64,000 bases of DNA from an uncultured Acidobacteriia bacterium (GCA_903925015.1 CAIYDY010000373.1:1-64000), one strand, 5' to 3'; counted from the stretch's first letter, positions 34,406-43,280 are shown. Translations and numbers: made by a program. Notes: a model not told the origin generated them from the sequence alone.

Positions 34406-35122
34406 ATGAGGACCGGCACACAAATTTTCACCATCTTGCTGACGGCAGCGCTGGGGAGCCAGCTCTCCGCCCAGCCCCGTTTCAACCAGGAGGTCCGCGA
34501 TATTCGAGCCAACATAACGGGCGGCCCGGCCAACGAGGGCCGGTGCAACATCGAGGTCAATGTGGACGACGTCGCCGTGGTTGAGGTTTCCGGCGACCGT
34601 GGCCGTATCGTGACCCTTTCCGGCCAGCCCTCCGAATGGCGACGCATGGTCTGCAGCGCCCCGATTCCAGCGGATCCCATCGACTTCCGCTTCCGGGGCA
34701 TCGACGGACGGGGCCGCATCTTCCTGCAAAGCGACCCGCGCAGCAACCGGGGCGTGGCCGTGGTCCGGATTGAAGACACCAAGGGCGGGCGCGAGGGCTA
34801 CACCTTCGAACTGCTCTGGAGGGGTGCCGCCTTCGTGCAGCCTCCGCCCCCTCCGCCCATCTATTCGGAGCGCGAACGCGATCGCGACGACCGCTATCGG
34901 GAAGGCGAGCGGCGTCCGGAAGTCCGTCGCGACGTAGTGGTGTTGAGCTGCAGTTCCTTCGAAGGCCGCCGCACATTCTGCGAAGCCAACACCCGCAACG
35001 GCGTCGTGCTGCTGCGCCAGCGCGGTGAGCGCGAATGTCGGCAAGGTGAAAGCTGGGGCTACGACCGACGCGGCATATGGGTCGACCGTGGCTGCCGCGC
35101 CGATTTTGAGGTGGCACGTTAG
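34406..35122 (+). CDS. Secreted DUF3011 protein
   Basis: This 238-residue protein has a signal peptide (ATG at 34406, preferred over a TTG two codons upstream). An N-terminal beta domain of ~100 residues is followed by a Pro-rich, Arg/Asp-rich linker ('RERDRDDRYREGERRPE'). The C-terminal DUF3011 domain has four Cys, 'LSCSSFEGRRTFCEAN' and 'WGYDRRGIWVDRGCRADF'. DUF3011 is lectin-like in appearance, but its ligand is unknown. It is an isolated gene in a run of secreted proteins. Confidence 0.82.
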   Translation: MRTGTQIFTILLTAALGSQLSAQPRFNQEVRDIRANITGGPANEGRCNIEVNVDDVAVVEVSGDRGRIVTLSGQPSEWRRMVCSAPIPADPIDFRFRGIDGRGRIFLQSDPRSNRGVAVVRIEDTKGGREGYTFELLWRGAAFVQPPPPPPIYSERERDRDDRYREGERRPEVRRDVVVLSCSSFEGRRTFCEANTRNGVVLLRQRGERECRQGESWGYDRRGIWVDRGCRADFEVAR

Positions 35123-35164
35123 CTCTTGGGGTAGACTGATCAGGTCCCCACCGAAAGGCCGACC

Positions 35165-35704
35165 ATGATCAAAAAAGTTCTCCTTGCATTCGTTCTCGCA
35201 CTGATCGTGGTGGCGGCGTACGTGCAAACACGACCCGCCACCTACCTCGTCACCCGCACAACCAGCATTGCCATGCCTCCGGCAACGGTGTTTGGTTTTG
35301 TGAACGATTTCCACAACTGGACTCAATGGTCGCCTTGGGCCAAGCTCGATCCCCAAATGAAGGAAACCTACGAGGGGCCGTCGTCGGGAGTGGGCGCTGT
35401 TTACAAGTGGACCGGCAATGACAAAGCCGGTGCCGGCGTGATGACAATCGTGGAAAGCAAGCCGGGCCAAAGCGTTTCCATCAATCTGGCGTTCACCAAG
35501 CCGTATGAATCATCGAGTGTCGTCAAGCTGGAAATGTCGCCCGAGGGTGCTGGAAGCGCTGTCACTTGGACGATGACGGGCGAAAACAACTTCCTGCTCA
35601 AAGCGATGTCCACCTTCGTCAGCATGGACCAAATGGTTGGCAAGGACTTCGAGAAGGGCTTGGCCCAGCTGAAATCCGCCGCAGAGGCCGCAGCCAAGAG
35701 GTAA
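35165..35704 (+). CDS. SRPBCC (START-like) family protein with membrane anchor
   Basis: This encodes 179 residues. An N-terminal hydrophobic helix (LLAFVLALIVVAAYV) anchors or exports a polyketide-cyclase/START-like domain. 'FGFVNDFHNWTQWSPWAKLD' is the hallmark segment of SRPBCC proteins, and 'VTWTMTGENNFLLKAM' is near the C-terminus. The domain forms a hydrophobic ligand pocket. GAAAGG precedes the ATG. The ligand is unknown. Confidence 0.85.
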   Translation: MIKKVLLAFVLALIVVAAYVQTRPATYLVTRTTSIAMPPATVFGFVNDFHNWTQWSPWAKLDPQMKETYEGPSSGVGAVYKWTGNDKAGAGVMTIVESKPGQSVSINLAFTKPYESSSVVKLEMSPEGAGSAVTWTMTGENNFLLKAMSTFVSMDQMVGKDFEKGLAQLKSAAEAAAKR

Positions 35705-35749
35705 CGGTTCTTGTACACTGGAAGTTCTATCGAGCTTCTAGGAGAATAC

Positions 35750-36655
35750 TTGCCGAATCCATTGCGCGTTGCTGCTGCGGCGTTCATATTGCCGATTACC
35801 GCTGCCGCATCCGCGGTTACGTTTGCGACATCGTTGCCAGTTGGCCAAGACCAAGTAATCATCCGGTTCAACCTGCAGCCCTCGTTTTCGACCCACCAGT
35901 TGAACAATTTTCAGTTTCCGGTGAGTGTCGGATACGGCGTGACAACTAAGTTTGCGTTGTTCGCAGGGTTCAGCCAAGGCTTCACATCGTTGAATTCAGG
36001 TGCGTACCGCCCTCTCAACGGGGGCGCCGGGGATACGAATCTCTACGCACGCTACACTCTCTACAAAATCGACAAGCCGGGCGTGACCTTTCGCATCGCC
36101 CCTTTGGCCGGGGCCTTCCTGCCCACCGGCGACAACCGGTTCACCTTTCAAGGCAAGTTGCAATCGAAGTCCCTGCAAACGGGCTCGGGGACGCTCGACC
36201 CCTATGTTGGCGTGGCGCTAGGGCTTCAATACCACCGGGTAAGCGCCAACGCAGATGCCACCTACCGCTACAATCCGGTTTCCGCCACCAACTTCAGCTT
36301 GGGCAGCGAAATGCGCTTCGACGGGCATTTCGAGTACAAGTTTTGGCCGTTCCACATGCCTGCCGAAGGGCTCCCGCACGTTGCCAACATCTCGCTTGAG
36401 AGCAACTATTTTCGCGACAGCCGGGACCACCTAAGCGGCATCGTCTCGGCAAACTCCGGTGGCCGTATCTTCCGCGAAAGCGCCACACTGCAGCTTTCCA
36501 GTCTCCGGTGGCAGGTAGGCGGCGGCGTGGTGCTGCCGTTGATGCAGGATTTGAACGGGACAGGCCGAACGACCCAGAAGATCGGCTACATGATGTTTTT
36601 CGAGTACTACCTCGCCATGCCGGTCTGGAGGAAGTCCGCCCGGAGGCATGCATGA
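35750..36655 (+). CDS. Outer-membrane beta-barrel protein
   Basis: This 301-residue protein starts at a TTG five bases after AGGAGA, which gives a proper signal peptide (PNPLRVAAAAFILPITAAASA). The mature part alternates hydrophobic and polar residues in short strands ('VTFRIAPLAGAFLPTG', 'GVALGLQYHRVSANADATYRY') and ends with an aromatic-rich strand, as in MetA-like/transporter barrels. A longer frame upstream lacks a signal peptide. The following small gene overlaps by ATGA, so the two act together. Confidence 0.77.
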   Translation: MPNPLRVAAAAFILPITAAASAVTFATSLPVGQDQVIIRFNLQPSFSTHQLNNFQFPVSVGYGVTTKFALFAGFSQGFTSLNSGAYRPLNGGAGDTNLYARYTLYKIDKPGVTFRIAPLAGAFLPTGDNRFTFQGKLQSKSLQTGSGTLDPYVGVALGLQYHRVSANADATYRYNPVSATNFSLGSEMRFDGHFEYKFWPFHMPAEGLPHVANISLESNYFRDSRDHLSGIVSANSGGRIFRESATLQLSSLRWQVGGGVVLPLMQDLNGTGRTTQKIGYMMFFEYYLAMPVWRKSARRHA

Positions 36656-37044
36656 TGCGCCTTCTGGCGTTTTTGATTGCAGCAGCGTCCTTGAATGCCG
36701 AAGTGATCACTCGCGCGACGGCCGGGGTGAACGGGATCACCTCGCCGCGCGGTTTTTTCAACATCTCGGTGAATATCTACCGGGTACCCGACGTGGAGTG
36801 GGTGAAGTTCGACTTGGAGGCCAACAGGCTGACCCTCGACTGCAAGCCCGGCAGCTCGATTACCGGGGATGAACTGCGCGCTGCGATCCGTGATGCGATG
36901 ACGCTTGGGGGATTCAAGCCCGGTGAGGTCAAAGTGGACAAAGTTGAACAGCCGTCGACCCATCCGCCCAAGCTCGGGTGGCGCAAGGTGAAGCGTCCCA
37001 CAGCGAAATCAGCGTTCACGCGCTGGTTCCAGATCAATTTCTAG
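36652..37044 (+). CDS. Secreted HMA-like small protein
   Basis: This 130-residue protein has a signal peptide (MMRLLAFLIAAASLNA). A beta-alpha-beta domain resembles heavy-metal-associated folds ('NISVNIYRVPDVEWVKFDLE', 'AIRDAMTLGGFKPGEVKV') but has no CxxC metal-binding motif, only a lone Cys in 'LTLDCKPG'. It is coupled by ATGA to the upstream beta-barrel gene. Its role in the barrel system is unknown. Its 3' end overlaps the convergent cyclodeaminase-family gene by a few bases. Confidence 0.7.
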   Translation: MMRLLAFLIAAASLNAEVITRATAGVNGITSPRGFFNISVNIYRVPDVEWVKFDLEANRLTLDCKPGSSITGDELRAAIRDAMTLGGFKPGEVKVDKVEQPSTHPPKLGWRKVKRPTAKSAFTRWFQINF

Positions 37045-37955
37045 GCCTGCTGGAATTTGTTCAGGACCATCCAGGCCGCAGCAATGTCCGTCGCGGCGAT
37101 TCCCAGCGACTTGAATACGAATCGCGGTCCGTGCTCCACCAATTCGGGCCGGGCAAGAATTTGCCCGAGTTCCGCGTAGACGCCGGTTCCCGCCAGCAGC
37201 ACATCTCCCGATTCCTGCATCGCAGCTGCCCGCGATTCCACCACCACCCGCCCCTGCATGGCGGCGGTATCCAATTCGCGGCGCTTGGGGCCCACCGCTC
37301 CCACGGCGCAAACAAAGGTGGCGGGTTCCAGCCATTCCCCGCGGAGCACGGGCTCTCCCGAACTGGTCACTGTTACGACGACCGATGCTCCCTCAACAGC
37401 GCTCCGCGCAGAGTCGCAGACCTTGGCCCCGCTTTCCACGCCAAACGCTTCGGCGTTCTTGCGGGTTGGGCTCCAGACCCGGATTTCGTCAAAGCTCCGC
37501 ACCAAGCGCAGCGCTTCCAGATGCGACCGTGCCTGCACACCGGAACCCAAAAACGCCAGCACCGGCGTTTTCTTTGGTGCCAGAACGTCCATCGCCACGG
37601 CGGATACCGCGGCCGTCCGCATTTCGGTGATCAGCCGTCCGTCCATGACGGCCAGCGGTTCTCCCGTTTCCTTGCGGAAAAGCTGGATCATCGCCATGTG
37701 CGTCGGCAGTTTTCCAGTGTTGCCAGGGAAGAATGTGACCAGCTTGGCTCCGAAAACTTCGGGTGCGACCGCCGGCATCACCCCGAACCAGCCATCGTGC
37801 TCCTCCACCCTGAGGACACTCCGCACGGGCTGCTGGATATTCCCGGCAGAAAAATCAATCAGCGCCTGTCGGACGGCGGGAAGTAAATCCGCAAACGCCA
37901 AGTGCTTCCGGACTTCCTCTTCACCGAGGTAAAAGGGGGTTGTCAACGGAATCAA
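37041..37955 (-). CDS. Ornithine cyclodeaminase/mu-crystallin family dehydrogenase
   Basis: This 304-residue NAD(P)-binding protein has the Rossmann motif 'FLGSGVQARSHL' (about residues 135-146), with likely substrate residues Arg45, Lys71 and Arg113. The family includes ornithine cyclodeaminase, alanine dehydrogenase, ketimine reductase and other imine reductases, which cannot be told apart by sequence alone. A TTG start overlaps the stop of the aminotransferase gene (TTGA), giving a two-gene operon. That context favours an amino-acid/2-oxo-acid interconversion step. Confidence 0.85.
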   Translation of the reverse strand: MIPLTTPFYLGEEEVRKHLAFADLLPAVRQALIDFSAGNIQQPVRSVLRVEEHDGWFGVMPAVAPEVFGAKLVTFFPGNTGKLPTHMAMIQLFRKETGEPLAVMDGRLITEMRTAAVSAVAMDVLAPKKTPVLAFLGSGVQARSHLEALRLVRSFDEIRVWSPTRKNAEAFGVESGAKVCDSARSAVEGASVVVTVTSSGEPVLRGEWLEPATFVCAVGAVGPKRRELDTAAMQGRVVVESRAAAMQESGDVLLAGTGVYAELGQILARPELVEHGPRFVFKSLGIAATDIAAAWMVLNKFQQA

Positions 37956-39100
37956 GCCTTGCGCGCAGCCTCGTAGGCCCGCTGCACGGCGGCGACGCCC
38001 TTGCCCAGTTCCACTTGGTGCCCATTTGCGCGCAGCACGATTTCCAGCGCGGCAACCATGCCGAACATGTCGATGATGTCGAAGTATCCGATGTGCGCCA
38101 ACCGGAAAATCTGCCCTTTCATGCTGCCCTGGCCGTTGGTGATCACGGAGCCGAATTGCTTCAGGCCTTTGACGATCAACCCGGAATCCATTCCGGCGGG
38201 CGCTTTCACGGCCGTCACGGAACTGCCGGGCCGCGTCGCGAATAGATCGAGGTCCAGTTCCTTGCAAGCATCGCGTGTCGCCGACGCCAGAAGCTGCGCG
38301 TTTGCAATCACGTTTGCCATCCCGACCCGCTTCACGTACTTCAACGACTCGGCGAGTGCGAGAATCAGCGAGGTCGCCGGGGTCCAGGTGGATTCGCCCG
38401 CGTCGCCGCTCTTCTTTTCCTTCTTGAAGTCGAAATAAAAATGTGGAAGGTCGGCCTTGGCCGCGTGCGCCCAAGCCTTCGGGCTCACGGACACGAAAGC
38501 CAGTCCTGGCGGGATCATGAACGCCTTCTGCGAACCGCCCACCAGCACGTCGATGCCCCAGCCGTCGACGTCCAGCTCCATGGTGCCCATGCCTGTGATG
38601 CCGTCCACGACGAAGATCGCGTCGGTCGGCTTCACCAAAGCTGCCATCGCGCGGATGTCATGTTCGGCCCCGGTGGACGTGTCCGACGCCTGTACGAAGA
38701 CCCCCTTGACGCCCGGCTCGGCCTGCAGTGCTGCTTCCAGCCGTTCGGGAGTCACCACGTCGCCGTAGGCTGCATCCAAAACGGTCGCATTCAGGCCGTA
38801 GGCCTTGGCGATTGAAACCCATCGTTCGCCGAACTTGCCCGCAGCACAGACAATCACCTTGTCGCCGCGCGAGAAAAGGTTCGAAACGGACGCGTCCATG
38901 GCACCCGTACCGGACGCCGCGAAGCACAAAACATCGTTCGAAGTGCCGTAAACTTCCTTCAGGTCCGCCAGTGCGGACTTGTAGATGCTGCGGAATTCCT
39001 CGGTCCTGTGGTGGATGTCCGAGGCCATCATGGCGTGCAGGGCGGGCGGGTAAAGGGGGGTCGGACCAGGCGTCAAAAGACGCTGCTTGCGGATGTGCAT
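37952..39100 (-). CDS. Class V aminotransferase (alanine-glyoxylate/serine-pyruvate type)
   Basis: This 382-residue PLP enzyme has the PLP-binding Lys192 in 'GGSQKAFMIPPG', 'SGTGAMDA' at residues 63-70 for phosphate binding, and 'VVDGITGMGTMELDVDGWG' around 165-180. It fits the alanine-glyoxylate/serine-pyruvate/hydrogenase-SSU aminotransferase group. The N-terminal 'LLTPGPTPLYPPAL' is typical. It is the first gene of a coupled pair with the cyclodeaminase-family protein. The upstream region has a palindrome that could be an operator. Confidence 0.9.
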   Translation of the reverse strand: MHIRKQRLLTPGPTPLYPPALHAMMASDIHHRTEEFRSIYKSALADLKEVYGTSNDVLCFAASGTGAMDASVSNLFSRGDKVIVCAAGKFGERWVSIAKAYGLNATVLDAAYGDVVTPERLEAALQAEPGVKGVFVQASDTSTGAEHDIRAMAALVKPTDAIFVVDGITGMGTMELDVDGWGIDVLVGGSQKAFMIPPGLAFVSVSPKAWAHAAKADLPHFYFDFKKEKKSGDAGESTWTPATSLILALAESLKYVKRVGMANVIANAQLLASATRDACKELDLDLFATRPGSSVTAVKAPAGMDSGLIVKGLKQFGSVITNGQGSMKGQIFRLAHIGYFDIIDMFGMVAALEIVLRANGHQVELGKGVAAVQRAYEAARKA

Positions 39101-39108
39101 GGAAACCG

Positions 39109-39140
39109 GTTAGAGTCTAACGAAGTAGAGTCTTTAGAAT
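39109..39140. promoter_or_regulatory. Palindrome and direct repeat in divergent promoter region
   Basis: GTTAGA-G-TCTAAC (39109-39121) is a perfect inverted repeat. The octamer TAGAGTCT recurs at 39111-39118 and 39126-39133, a 15-bp spacing. A TAGAAT at 39135-39140 could be a -10 element for the yqeY gene. It lies between the divergent aminotransferase and yqeY genes. An operator role is inferred from position and symmetry only. Confidence 0.45.
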
Positions 39141-39149
39141 AACAAGCTT

Positions 39150-39599
39150 ATGCCCCTTTTAGACCAGTTGCAGAAGGACCTCGTTACGGCCATGAAGGCC
39201 AAGGAGGAGATGCGCCTCTCCACGATCCGCATGATCAAGACCGCAATCCAGAAGGCGGCGGTTGTGGATCCGTCAAAACCGCTCACCGAGGCCGACGAGC
39301 AGCAGATCCTCAAATCCCTGGTCAAACAGCGCATCGATTCCGCCGACATGTTCCGCAAGGGTGGTCGCGAGGACGCGGCGCTGAAGGAGGAGGCGGAGAA
39401 GTTGATGATCGAGGCCTACTTGCCCGCGGCCGCGTCCGAGGCCGACATTGATGCGGCGATTGCGGCTGCTATCGCCGAAACCGGTGCTACCACCGCGAAA
39501 CAAATGGGCCTGGTGATGAAGTCGGTCCAAGCCAAGCTGGCCGGAAAGACCGTGGATGGCCGTTCGTTGAGCGAAAAGATCAAGGCAAAACTCGCATGA
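39150..39599 (+). CDS. GatB/YqeY domain protein
   Basis: This 149-residue protein of the YqeY family resembles the tail domain of the GatB amidotransferase subunit and is helical throughout. Key segments are 'DLVTAMKAKEEMRLSTIRMI', 'SFRKGGREDAALKEEAEKLM'-like spacing (here with DMFRKGGRED), and 'QMGLVMKSVQAKLAGKTVDG' at the C-terminus. It is thought to contact tRNA or act with amidotransferase, but its cellular role is not established. The OPT transporter ORF overlaps its stop by ATGA. Confidence 0.92.
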   Translation: MPLLDQLQKDLVTAMKAKEEMRLSTIRMIKTAIQKAAVVDPSKPLTEADEQQILKSLVKQRIDSADMFRKGGREDAALKEEAEKLMIEAYLPAAASEADIDAAIAAAIAETGATTAKQMGLVMKSVQAKLAGKTVDGRSLSEKIKAKLA

Positions 39600-41668
39600 C
39601 CCCGAAAACTCCTCCCAAGCACCAACCGTTTGTCCCGCCCGGGGTCCAAATGAAGGAGTTCACGCTCCGCGCGGTGCTCCTCGGACTCGTCCTGTGCGTT
39701 GTGCTGGGGGCCGCGAATGCCTACCTCGGCCTGCGCGCTGGACAGACCATCGCCGCAACATATCCCGCAGCTGTGATCTCCATGGCGATCCTGCGTATCT
39801 GGAAGGGCAGCATCCTGGAGGAGAATATCGCCCGGACAGCCGGATCCATCGGCGAATCCGTCGCGGCCGGCGCCGTGTTCACCATTCCGGCGTTTGTCCT
39901 GTCGCATTCTTGGCTCGATTTCAGCCCGGGTACCGCCTATTGGAAATCGACGGCGCTGATGATGATCGGCAGCGTGCTCGGCGTGCTGTTCGTGTCGCTG
40001 GTCCGGCGGACTCTTGTCGAGGATCCCGACTTGCCGTTCCCCGAGTCGGTAGCCGCGGCCCAAATCCACAAGGCTGGCCAAGTGGGCGCCGACGCAGCCC
40101 GATACCTGCTCTACAACATGGCGTTGGGTGCGGGTGTGTTCCTCGCCGGTGCATTCAATTTCTTCGCCACCGACATGGACTGGTTCTTCAACGTGGGCAC
40201 GCTTGGCCGCTCGGCCTTGCGCTTGGGTGCGCCGGGCTCCAAGAACTTCCTGCAGACCGGCGGTGTGACCATTTTTTCTGGTCCAACGATCAGCCCGGCC
40301 TACGTCGGCGTCGGGTATGTCATCGGCCCGATGCTCGCCTCGTTGAACTTTTCGGGCAGCATCATCGCTTGGGGCCTGTTGATTCCGCTGCTAATGTATT
40401 TCCTCGGACCGCAGTTGCACGCCTTCCTGCCGGCAAATGCCACCGGCGATGAATCGTGGCTGGGAATTGCGAATGCCGTCTGGCGGTTTATCGTTCGCCC
40501 GATTGCGGTGGGCGGCATGCTGATGGGCGCATCCTATACGCTGTTCAAGATGCGGAAGTCGCTTTTTGGCGGCTTGGCAAGGGCCTTTGCCGAGATGAAG
40601 GCTGGTTCCGCACCTGCGGAATTGACCGCGCGGACGGAGCGCTACATGAGCTCCCGTATCGTCCTGGCTGGAATTTTCGTGGTGTTCGGGTTGATGATCG
40701 TGCTCTACACCTACCTCTCCGGTGGCTTGGTGGCCGGGCTTGTAGCCGCCATTGTGATGCTGGTTGTCGGGTTCTGCTTTGCAACCGTTTCCGGGTATCT
40801 GGTGGGCGTGATTGGCTCGTCAAATAACCCGATCTCGGGCTTGACCCTTTCCACCGTGATTATTGCGGCGCTCTTGATGGTCGCACTGGGCGTCAAGGGC
40901 CAGGGCGGGGTCATCGCGGTGCTGGGCGTGGCTGCTGTGGTCTGCGTATCCAGCGCGGTTGCGGGCGAACTCCTCCAGGACTTCAAGGTTGGCTACATCA
41001 TTGGCGGCACGCCGCGCAGCATCCAAATTGTGGAACTGATCGCCGTGGTGCTCGCCAGCGCGGTGATGTATTTCCCGCTGTTGCTGCTCCATGAGGGCAA
41101 CATGAAGATGGGCGGTATTGGATTCGGCGATGCGAAGCTCCCCGCGCCCCAGGCGGGCTTGATGGCATCGCTTTCGCAAGGAATCGTCGGCGGTGATATG
41201 GCGTGGCCACTGATCATTGCGGGCATCCTGATGGGCGTCGCGTTCATCATGATCGGGGTGAAGAGCCCAATGCTGGTGGCGATCGGCATGTATTTGCCGC
41301 TCGGGACCACGTTCGCAATTTTTGCTGGCGGCGTGGTGCGCTGGCTGAGCGACATGATCGCAACCCGGCGGGGCATGAACGAGTCACAGAAGATTCGGAT
41401 TGAGAGCGTGGGGGTGCTGGCTGCGTCCGGCATGATTGCGGGCGAGGCGCTGATGGGATTGGTCACGGCTGGTTTTGCCGTTGCCGATATCAAGATTCCC
41501 GATGACGTGTTCAAGATGCTCGGCATGCCGATGCCGGAAATGTTCAAACACCCGTCGTACACCGCCGGATTGGTTGTGCTGGCGCTGTTGGCCCTGGTGC
41601 TGATCAATATGCCGCTGGCCAACGCCGGCCGCCCGGAGGATCCGCCCCCGCCAGCGGCAATTGTGTAG
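39596..41668 (+). CDS. OPT-family oligopeptide transporter
   Basis: This encodes 690 residues with about 14-16 membrane helices. 'GVQMKEFTLRAVLLGLVLCV' begins the first helix, and 'NAYLGLRAGQTIAATYPAAV' is a conserved OPT signature. 'VIGSSNNPISGLTLSTV' is the other family motif. OPT proteins import peptides or metal-chelate complexes with protons. Length is typical for bacterial OPT proteins. It starts by ATGA overlap with yqeY. The substrate is not determinable. Confidence 0.94.
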   Translation: MTPKTPPKHQPFVPPGVQMKEFTLRAVLLGLVLCVVLGAANAYLGLRAGQTIAATYPAAVISMAILRIWKGSILEENIARTAGSIGESVAAGAVFTIPAFVLSHSWLDFSPGTAYWKSTALMMIGSVLGVLFVSLVRRTLVEDPDLPFPESVAAAQIHKAGQVGADAARYLLYNMALGAGVFLAGAFNFFATDMDWFFNVGTLGRSALRLGAPGSKNFLQTGGVTIFSGPTISPAYVGVGYVIGPMLASLNFSGSIIAWGLLIPLLMYFLGPQLHAFLPANATGDESWLGIANAVWRFIVRPIAVGGMLMGASYTLFKMRKSLFGGLARAFAEMKAGSAPAELTARTERYMSSRIVLAGIFVVFGLMIVLYTYLSGGLVAGLVAAIVMLVVGFCFATVSGYLVGVIGSSNNPISGLTLSTVIIAALLMVALGVKGQGGVIAVLGVAAVVCVSSAVAGELLQDFKVGYIIGGTPRSIQIVELIAVVLASAVMYFPLLLLHEGNMKMGGIGFGDAKLPAPQAGLMASLSQGIVGGDMAWPLIIAGILMGVAFIMIGVKSPMLVAIGMYLPLGTTFAIFAGGVVRWLSDMIATRRGMNESQKIRIESVGVLAASGMIAGEALMGLVTAGFAVADIKIPDDVFKMLGMPMPEMFKHPSYTAGLVVLALLALVLINMPLANAGRPEDPPPPAAIV

Positions 41669-41706
41669 TGAAATTCGGGTATTCTGGAGGGGAGGACGGC
41701 TACCGG

Positions 41707-41970
41707 ATGACACTGACAATAGAGCTGCCAGCGGACAAGGCCGCCATTTTGCTTGATGGCGCGAGTCAGCGGGGCCTAACGCCCGAGCGGTGGTTGGAGG
41801 AATTGGTGATTCCACAGATTCAGCCTCCGATTGAAGATCCCAACGATCTCCCCTTTGAGGAATGGAAGGCTCGCTTTGATCACTTTCTGGCAGGCCTTGA
41901 CCGGAACACGCCCGTACTTTCGGACTACGACATGAGTCGGGAAAGCATATACGCAGACCGGGGCTTATAG
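41707..41970 (+). CDS. VapB-like antitoxin
   Basis: This 87-residue protein is located immediately before a PIN-domain toxin. It opens with 'MTLTIELPADKAAILLDGAS', a beta-strand plus helix that resembles ribbon-helix-helix-type antitoxins. The rest is acidic and probably wraps the toxin. The ATG at 41707 was chosen over an upstream in-frame ATG at 41668, because the RHH-like start is there and GGAGG lies upstream. The stop is directly followed by the toxin start. It is expected to repress its own operon. Confidence 0.72.
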   Translation: MTLTIELPADKAAILLDGASQRGLTPERWLEELVIPQIQPPIEDPNDLPFEEWKARFDHFLAGLDRNTPVLSDYDMSRESIYADRGL

Positions 41971-42438
41971 TTGCTGCTCGATACCAACATCCTGCTGCGG
42001 ACGATTCAACCCGCCCATCCACACCACGTTCTGGCAACGGACGCCGCCGCCAAGTTGCGTTGGCTCGGCATTGTGGCTCAAGTCCGACCCCAGAACATTG
42101 TTGAACTTTGGGCGGTAGCTACACGGCCAGCCGCCCAGAATGGCTTGGGTTTGTCTCCGGAACGAGCGGCTACCGAGGTTGGCAAACTCCTCTATTTTTG
42201 CAAACTGCTTCCCGACAATCCACGCATCCACCCCATCTGGGAATCCCTAGTCGTCGAACACCGCGTCTCCGGCAAACCCACCCACGACGCCAGAATCGTC
42301 GCCGCCATGAAATCCCATGGCCTCACCAACATCCTCACCTTCAACGGTGCCGATTTCACCCGCTTCCCCGGCATCACCGTCGTCCACCCGTCCGACCTCG
42401 TCCGCAAATCCCTTGGCTACGATATTCTCGGGAAATGA
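41971..42438 (+). CDS. VapC-like PIN-domain ribonuclease toxin
   Basis: This 155-residue PIN-domain protein has acidic active-site residues Asp4 (LLDTNILLR), Glu45 (NIVELWAVA), Asp106 (THDARIVA) and Asp128 (NGADFTRF). It starts with TTG directly after the antitoxin stop. VapC proteins cleave tRNA or rRNA. The next gene (rhodanese) overlaps its stop by ATGA. That is unusual, since toxin operons are normally self-contained. Confidence 0.85.
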   Translation: MLLDTNILLRTIQPAHPHHVLATDAAAKLRWLGIVAQVRPQNIVELWAVATRPAAQNGLGLSPERAATEVGKLLYFCKLLPDNPRIHPIWESLVVEHRVSGKPTHDARIVAAMKSHGLTNILTFNGADFTRFPGITVVHPSDLVRKSLGYDILGK

Positions 42439-43280
42439 ACTGGCCTCTCGTCGAAGCAATCTGGCTCTTGGAACATTGCGCCGACGACAATCTCCGCATC
42501 GTTGACACGCGATTCGCTCTTGGGAAGCCCGACCAAGGTCGCACGGCGTACCTCGAAGGGCATATCCCCGGCGCTGTTTTCGTAGACCTCGAACGCGATC
42601 TTTGCGCCCCGGTAAGGGCCGACCGGGTAGGCGGTCGTCACCCGATTCCGCCAGTCGCAGCGCTGGAGGCCGTCCTCGGCCGACTCGGCATTTCGAATCA
42701 GCATTTGGTGGTGGCCTATGACGACCCCTCTACGGGAACGGGATTCTACGCGGCCCATCTTTGGTGGCTCCTCCGCTACCTGGGCCACGACAACGTGGTT
42801 GTCCTCAACGGCGGCTTGCCCGCGTGGGTTGATGCCGGAGGCACCATCGAGACTCAGGAACCCGTCCTTCCGACCGCCAATTTTCGGGCGCAACCCCGCC
42901 CCGACATGATCGTGGATGCATCTACCGTGCAATCCCGCCCCGAAAGCACCATTCTGCTCGACTCCCGTGCCCCGGAACGCTTCCGGGGCGAAATAGAACC
43001 GCTCGATTGGAAAGCGGGCCACATCTCCGGAGCCTTGAATGCCAATTGGGCGGACGGTCTTCGGGATGGCCGCTGGAAGTCACCCGCCGAGCAGCGCGAA
43101 CGGCTGCCCGATGCGCAGGATCTCATCGTATATTGCGGCAGTGGAGTCAGCGCAGCCGGCAACCTCCTTGCTCTGGAACTGGCGGGCATCACACACGCGA
43201 AGCTCTACGCCGGCAGTTGGTCGGACTGGATCAGCGACGATTCGCGCCCGATTGCAACCGGACCTCTGCCCCGCGGTTGA
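42435..43280 (+). CDS. Two-domain sulfurtransferase (rhodanese)
   Basis: This encodes 281 residues with tandem rhodanese domains. The inactive N-terminal domain has 'RIVDTRFALG' and 'YLEGHIPGAVFVDLE'. The active C-terminal domain has Cys234 in the loop CGSGVSA, which is typical of 3-mercaptopyruvate or thiosulfate sulfurtransferases (SseA-like). It transfers sulfane sulfur to cyanide or other thiols. The start is fixed by ATGA overlap with the upstream PIN toxin gene. Confidence 0.9.
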   Translation: MNWPLVEAIWLLEHCADDNLRIVDTRFALGKPDQGRTAYLEGHIPGAVFVDLERDLCAPVRADRVGGRHPIPPVAALEAVLGRLGISNQHLVVAYDDPSTGTGFYAAHLWWLLRYLGHDNVVVLNGGLPAWVDAGGTIETQEPVLPTANFRAQPRPDMIVDASTVQSRPESTILLDSRAPERFRGEIEPLDWKAGHISGALNANWADGLRDGRWKSPAEQRERLPDAQDLIVYCGSGVSAAGNLLALELAGITHAKLYAGSWSDWISDDSRPIATGPLPRG

